Source: Kutzneria sp. 744 (GTDB lineage Bacteria; Actinomycetota; Actinomycetes; Mycobacteriales; Pseudonocardiaceae). From it: DNA of 64,000 nt. The translations under genes and the position numbers were made by a program. The notes under the pieces were generated by a model that did no database searches, had not been told where the DNA came from, and saw nothing but the letters and a program-made list of their open reading frames with translations. The first letter of the stretch is position 1, and every line of letters starts with the position of its first letter. The stretch lies in contig NZ_KK037166.1 in assembly GCF_000568255.1 (NCBI RefSeq), positions 7,822,810 through 7,886,809 of the forward strand, written 5' to 3'. Positions 60,068-64,000 of the stretch are shown here, one piece after another.

Positions 60068-61591
60068 TCAGCGCTGGGCGCTAGGCTGGCTTTGGGGGCT
60101 GCTCATTCGGATCATGTTCCACGACAGTGCCGGCAACTCGGCCGTCAGCTCGCCGTCCACGACGGAGGCACCGTCGATCCGTCGAGGAAGCACGCGGTCG
60201 GGCTCGGCGACGGTGTTGGTCAGGGAACGGTCGTCCGACGACAGCACGACGTGCTCCACCACCGACAATCCAGGCAGGGCGCGGACGTTCGCGGTCAACG
60301 CCAGAGAATCCTCGACCGATCGGTTCACGGCGAACAGCACGACCTCGTCCCCGTCCTGAGTGGCCACGGCCTCCAGGAGGGGCACGTCGCCGAATCGGGC
60401 GGTGTCGTAACGCGGCGAATCGGGCTCGACGCGCAGCACCCGCCCGCGAGCGTGGCGCGCGGCATGGGCGAACGGGAAGAAGATGGTCTGCCGGCACGAG
60501 CCGCCGCCGGGCTCGGTGAGAATCGGCGCGATGACGTTGGCCAGCTGCGCCTGGCAGGCCACGCCGACCCGATCGGCGTGGCGCAGCAAGGTGATCAGCA
60601 GCGAGCCGACCACCACGGCGTCGGCCACGTGGTAGTTGTCCTCGATCAGCCGCGGCACCCGCTCCGCGGCGAGGTTCTTCTCGCCGACGAAACGACTCAT
60701 GTACCAGACGTTCCACTCGTCGAACGAAAGCCGGATCTGCTTGCGGTTGCGCAGCTTCGCGCCGATGTGGTCACAGGTCGCCACCACGGCGTCGATGAAC
60801 CGGTCCATGTCCACCGCGCTGGCCAGGAAGCTGCCGAGGTCGCCATCATGCTCCTCGTAGTAGGCATGTAGCGAGATGTAGTCGACGTTCCCGTAGGTGT
60901 GTTCAAGGACGGTCGCCTCCCACGCCCCGAACGTCGGCATCCCGCTGTTCGAACTCCCGCACGCCACCAGCTCGATGCTCGGATCGACCATGCGCATCGC
61001 CTTGGCGGTCTCGTTGGCGAGCCGGCCGTACTCGTGCGCGGTCTTGTGCCCGGTCTGCCACGGCCCGTCCAGCTCGTTTCCGAGACACCACAGGGAAATC
61101 CCGTGCGGATCAGGATGCCCGTGCTTGGCCCGCAGGTCGGAAAGCGCGGTGCCGCCGGGAAAATTGCAGTACTCGACCAGATCCGCGGCCTCCCGAACGC
61201 CGCGGGTGCCCAGGTTCACGGCCATCATCGGGGCCACGCCCGTCTTGCGTGACCACGTCATGAACTCGTTCAGCCCGAACTCGTTCGTCTCGATCTGCCG
61301 CCACGCCAGGTCGAACCGGCTCGGCCGCTCGCCACGCGGCCCCACCCCGTCCTCCCAGCGATAACCGGAGACGAAGTTCCCGCCGGGGTAGCGGACCACC
61401 GTCACGCCCAGCTCCCGCACCAGGTCCAGCACGTCGGTGCGGAAGCCGTCCTCGTCGGCGGCCGGATGCCCCGGCTCGTAGACGCCGGTGTACACGCAGC
61501 GGCCCATGTGCTCCACGAACGAGCCGAACAGCCGTGGGTCCACCTCGCCGACGGCGAAGCCGGGGTCGAGCGTCAGTCGTGCCTGTCGCAC
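60068..61591 (-). CDS. GH51 alpha-L-arabinofuranosidase
   Basis: The 507-residue protein has no signal peptide, so it acts inside the cell. Markers are LFGSFVEHMGRCVYTGVYEP, VVRYPGGNFVSGYRWEDGVGP (parts: RYPGGNFVSGYRWEDGVG), the acid/base GISLWCLGNELDG (Glu173) and the nucleophile LSFDEWNVWY (Glu292). The C-terminal beta domain ends LPALSWNMIRMS. It removes arabinose from imported arabino-oligosaccharides. It lies seven bases after the sugar permease gene, so it belongs to the importer operon. Confidence 0.95.
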   Translation of the reverse strand: MRQARLTLDPGFAVGEVDPRLFGSFVEHMGRCVYTGVYEPGHPAADEDGFRTDVLDLVRELGVTVVRYPGGNFVSGYRWEDGVGPRGERPSRFDLAWRQIETNEFGLNEFMTWSRKTGVAPMMAVNLGTRGVREAADLVEYCNFPGGTALSDLRAKHGHPDPHGISLWCLGNELDGPWQTGHKTAHEYGRLANETAKAMRMVDPSIELVACGSSNSGMPTFGAWEATVLEHTYGNVDYISLHAYYEEHDGDLGSFLASAVDMDRFIDAVVATCDHIGAKLRNRKQIRLSFDEWNVWYMSRFVGEKNLAAERVPRLIEDNYHVADAVVVGSLLITLLRHADRVGVACQAQLANVIAPILTEPGGGSCRQTIFFPFAHAARHARGRVLRVEPDSPRYDTARFGDVPLLEAVATQDGDEVVLFAVNRSVEDSLALTANVRALPGLSVVEHVVLSSDDRSLTNTVAEPDRVLPRRIDGASVVDGELTAELPALSWNMIRMSSPQSQPSAQR

Positions 61592-61598
61592 CGTGTCG

Positions 61599-62378
61599 TC
61601 ATCCTTTGATCGCGGTCACCAGCTGCCGCTGGAACGCCAGGAACAGGGCCACCAGAGGCAGCCCGCCCAGCAGTGCGGCGGCCAGCACCTGGGCGTACCG
61701 GACTCCATACGAACTCTGCACGGTCGTCAGCCCCACCGGGAACGTCATCAGGTGCGGGTCGCTGACGGCCACGAACGGCCACAGGAAGTTGTTCCACGTC
61801 GTGACGAAGGTGAAGATGGCCACCGCGGCCAGCGCCGGCCGGGCCAACGGCAGCATCAGGCTCCAGTACACCCTCAGCCGCCCCGCGCCGTCGATCACCG
61901 CCGCCTCCTCCAGTTCCCTGGGCACGCCGTCGAAGAACCTCTTCAACACGTACACCATCGCGGGCAACACCACTTGCGGAAGGACCAGTGCCCAGTACGT
62001 GTCGGCGAGGCCGAGGCCGACGATTTCCGCGAACAGCGGCACGATCAGGACCTGCGGCGGCACCATGATGCCGGCGACCAGCAAGGCCAGCACGAGCGAG
62101 CGGCCGCGGAACCGGGTTCGGGACAGGCCGTAGGCGGCGAGACTGGTCACGGCCACGGTCAGCACCGTGACCGCGACGCCGACCAGCAGGCTGTTGCCCA
62201 GCCAGGCCAGCACCTGGCCGTCGGCGAAGACCCGGCCGAACGCGTCGAGGCTCATGCCCGACACGAACCAGCTCACGGGAATCCGCGTGGTTTCCGACTC
62301 CGGCTTCAACGCCGTGTCCAGCGCCCACGCCAGCGGCGCCAGCCAGATCACCGCCAGCACGGCGGCCACGACCCTCAT
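61599..62378 (-). CDS. Carbohydrate ABC transporter permease (MalG type)
   Basis: The 259-residue protein has six hydrophobic segments and the EAA loop ELEEAAVIDGAGRLRVYWSLMLPLARPAL, seen as EEAAVIDGAGRLRVYW. FVTTWNNFLWPFVAV and the C-terminal QRQLVTAIKG (usual 'Q..fv.Glt.GavKG') are typical of MalG/CUT1 permeases. It overlaps the partner permease gene by four bases (ATGA). Confidence 0.93.
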   Translation of the reverse strand: MRVVAAVLAVIWLAPLAWALDTALKPESETTRIPVSWFVSGMSLDAFGRVFADGQVLAWLGNSLLVGVAVTVLTVAVTSLAAYGLSRTRFRGRSLVLALLVAGIMVPPQVLIVPLFAEIVGLGLADTYWALVLPQVVLPAMVYVLKRFFDGVPRELEEAAVIDGAGRLRVYWSLMLPLARPALAAVAIFTFVTTWNNFLWPFVAVSDPHLMTFPVGLTTVQSSYGVRYAQVLAAALLGGLPLVALFLAFQRQLVTAIKG

Positions 62379-63232
62379 CGCTTCGACCCCCTTGCCGCCG
62401 TGAGCCGGAAGTGCACCAGGGCGATCACGGCGATCAGCGCGAAGAACACGTACGAGATGGCCGAGGCGTAGCCGACGCGGAAGCGGGTGAAGCCGCTTTC
62501 GTAGATGTACTGGACGATGCTGCGCACGCCCGGGATGCCGCCCTGGCCGCTGAGCAGGTAGACCTGGTCGAACACCTTGAGCGAGGCCAGGATCTGCAAC
62601 ACGATCACCAACTGGTGGGTGCGGGACAGCAGCGGCAGCGTGATCCGGCGCAGCTGCTGGAACGGGGTCGCGCCGTCCAGCGCCGAGGCCTCGTAGAGCT
62701 GGTGGGGGATCTCCTGCAGCGCCGCCAGGTAGAGCAGGAAACCGAAGCCGGCGGTCCACCACACCGTCGTGATCACGATCGAGGTCATCGCCATGCCGTC
62801 GGTGGACAGCCAGCCGACCTCGCCCAGCCCCAGCCGGGTCAGCAGGTCGTTGATCAGTCCGAAACCCGGCTGGTAGAGCCAGTTCCAGATCAGCACGACC
62901 ACCGACACCGGCAGCAGGTACGGCGCGAAGAACGCCAGCCGGTACAGCCAGCGCTCCGGCACGGCGCGGTCGGCCAGCAGCGCCATGACCAGCCCGACCA
63001 GCACGATCACCGGGGTGCTGGTCACCGTGAAGATCAGCGTGTGCCAGAGCGAGCTCCACACGACCGGGTCCTGGAAAAGCTCGCCGTAGTTGGCCGCGCC
63101 GACGAACGCGGCGTGCCCCGTGATGCCCTCGTCGGTGACGCTCGCGCCGAGCCCGATCGCCATCGGCACCACCAGGAACGCGACGTAGAGCACCAGGAAC
63201 GGCGCCACGAACCAGAATCCCGACCGCTTCAT
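62375..63232 (-). CDS. Carbohydrate ABC transporter permease (MalF/UgpA type)
   Basis: The 285-residue protein has six membrane segments beginning FWFVAPFLVLYVAFLVVPMA, and the EAA loop PHQLYEASALDGATPFQQLRRITLPLL, seen as YEASALDGATPFQQLRRI. IWNWLYQPGFGLIN is typical of UgpA-like CUT1 proteins. It pairs with the downstream permease. The binding-protein gene overlaps its start by four bases, so the operon order is binding protein, two permeases, GH51. Confidence 0.93.
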   Translation of the reverse strand: MKRSGFWFVAPFLVLYVAFLVVPMAIGLGASVTDEGITGHAAFVGAANYGELFQDPVVWSSLWHTLIFTVTSTPVIVLVGLVMALLADRAVPERWLYRLAFFAPYLLPVSVVVLIWNWLYQPGFGLINDLLTRLGLGEVGWLSTDGMAMTSIVITTVWWTAGFGFLLYLAALQEIPHQLYEASALDGATPFQQLRRITLPLLSRTHQLVIVLQILASLKVFDQVYLLSGQGGIPGVRSIVQYIYESGFTRFRVGYASAISYVFFALIAVIALVHFRLTAARGSKR

Positions 63233-64000
63233 GCCGGCCTCGGCGTGTTCTGGAGGCGTACCAAGGTCGCCTTGAGTTCATCCAGCGCACCATCGGGCGA
63301 TGTCGTGCCGCCCAACACGGCCCCGATCGTCGCGCCGGCCGCGCTCTGCAGATCCGAGGCCGCCCCGGCGAACCACTCCGGCGGATCCAGCTCGACCTCC
63401 GCCGCGGCGGACCGGTAGTCGGCCTGCGGCGCCAGCTTCAGATACTCCTGCGAGGTGGCGACCGGCTGGTAGGCCGGAATGTGCCCGCCGCGGGCCCAGG
63501 TCAGGCTCTGGCCGATGAGTTCCGCCACGGCCGCGACCGTCTCGGCGGTGCGCTGTGGGTCCCTGCTCCGCTGGTGCGGCAGCACGAACGAATGCGAGTC
63601 GGCGTGCACCGCCGGGCGGTCGTAGACCTGCGGGAACGGCGCCACGTCGAACGGCGTGTGCTGCGTCTGGAACGTCGGCAGCTCCCATTCCCCGTTCCAG
63701 AAGAAGCCCGCTTGACCGCTGCCGAACAATGCCACCGCCGCGTTGTTGTCGGTGAACCTCGTCGTGGCGCCGATCTTGGCCAGTAATCGCAGGGCGGTCA
63801 GCGCCTTTGCGTCGTCGAGCAGGCCCTGGCCGTTCTGCTGGCGGTACAGCGTCCAGAACAGCCGCCAGGGATTCACATCCCTCGCCGCCGCCAGCGCGAG
63901 CCCGGCCTTGTCGAACGCCGCCAGGAGCTGTTCGGGGCCGCGGATCGGCTTCAGCCGGCCGTTCTCCAGCAGGCCGGCCCTGGCGCACAGTTCCGTGTTG
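63229..64000 (-). CDS. Sugar ABC transporter substrate-binding protein, 5' end beyond window
   Basis: The frame is open to the window edge, giving the last about 256 residues. Features of extracellular solute-binding family 1 are ALRLLAKIGATTRFTDNNAAVALFGSGQAGFFWNGEWEL (parts: NNAAVALFGSGQAGFFWNGEW), the FDVAPFPQVYDRP loop, and SFVLPHQRSRDPQRTAETVAAV. The signal peptide and lipobox are outside. It delivers oligosaccharides, plausibly arabino-oligosaccharides given the GH51 gene in the same operon. Confidence 0.88.
   Translation of the reverse strand, partial: NTELCARAGLLENGRLKPIRGPEQLLAAFDKAGLALAAARDVNPWRLFWTLYRQQNGQGLLDDAKALTALRLLAKIGATTRFTDNNAAVALFGSGQAGFFWNGEWELPTFQTQHTPFDVAPFPQVYDRPAVHADSHSFVLPHQRSRDPQRTAETVAAVAELIGQSLTWARGGHIPAYQPVATSQEYLKLAPQADYRSAAAEVELDPPEWFAGAASDLQSAAGATIGAVLGGTTSPDGALDELKATLVRLQNTPRPA

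Overview
The window is about 70% GC with actinobacterial codon use, many GTG starts and GTGA/ATGA start-stop overlaps. The gene families present (AfsR/SARP and LAL regulators, DUF5753/DUF6879 pairs, DUF3558 lipoproteins, F420-type LLM oxidoreductase, 10-methyl fatty acid genes, a 6C small RNA) point to a filamentous actinomycete. The Pseudonocardiaceae (Amycolatopsis/Kutzneria-like) is my inference. No tRNA, rRNA, CRISPR array or complete mobile element is visible.

Layout. 1-11.2 kb: three large signal-transduction ATPase regulators (a 5'-truncated NB-ARC/TPR protein, a LAL-type LuxR regulator, an AfsR/SARP regulator) around a MacB/FtsX-like ABC exporter. 11.3-16.8 kb (minus): a Mg2+ P-type ATPase, MgtC, an SPFH protein with a GYF-like tail and a zinc-ribbon membrane protein. 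17-18 kb: a shrunken GH1 beta-glucosidase behind a CebR-like operator. 18-21.6 kb: accessory DNA with an integrase remnant, small unknown ORFs and a DUF6879/DUF5753 regulator unit. 21.8-26.6 kb: MerR regulator, cytochrome P450, LacI regulator, ACT-GNAT protein, Thr-rich membrane-anchored protein. 26.7-31.8 kb: a NitT/TauT-type ABC importer divergent from a CitA/CitB-like two-component system. 31.8-41 kb: SMI1/KNR4 protein, serine hydrolase, secreted serine protease, ANTAR protein, nitric oxide synthase oxygenase, orphan primase-polymerase-like domain, MocR regulator, lipoprotein, secreted LCAT-like lipase. 40.4-45 kb: TetR regulator with a perfect operator, acyl-CoA dehydrogenase, alpha-methylacyl-CoA racemase, LLM oxidoreductase, HxlR regulator. 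45.2-52.3 kb: diguanylate cyclase, 6C sRNA, split LanB-type RiPP dehydratase (LanB plus separate SpaB_C protein), an anomalous low-GC segment, a tryptophan-repeat protein, a DUF3558 lipoprotein with a decayed copy, a PPOX-fold protein. 52.4-55.1 kb: bfaA/bfaB for 10-methyl-branched fatty acids. 55-64 kb: nitrilase, APH-like kinase, three secreted glycanases (GH16, two tandem GH18), a GH51 arabinofuranosidase and a sugar ABC importer that runs off the window.

Themes. Polysaccharide use links the secreted glycanases, GH51, sugar importer, LacI regulator and CebR-like sites. Methyl-branched lipid metabolism may link bfaA/bfaB with the acyl-CoA dehydrogenase/racemase operon 10 kb away.

Sequence quality. 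Four genes (FtsX permease, SARP, ANTAR, bfaB) are broken by small indels, mostly in G/C runs. About 650 bp near 50 kb look like random 50%-GC sequence between two truncated genes. The simplest reading is an imperfect draft assembly with homopolymer errors and a filled gap. The RiPP locus is therefore incomplete here, and it is the most promising place to look for something new once the gap is resequenced.
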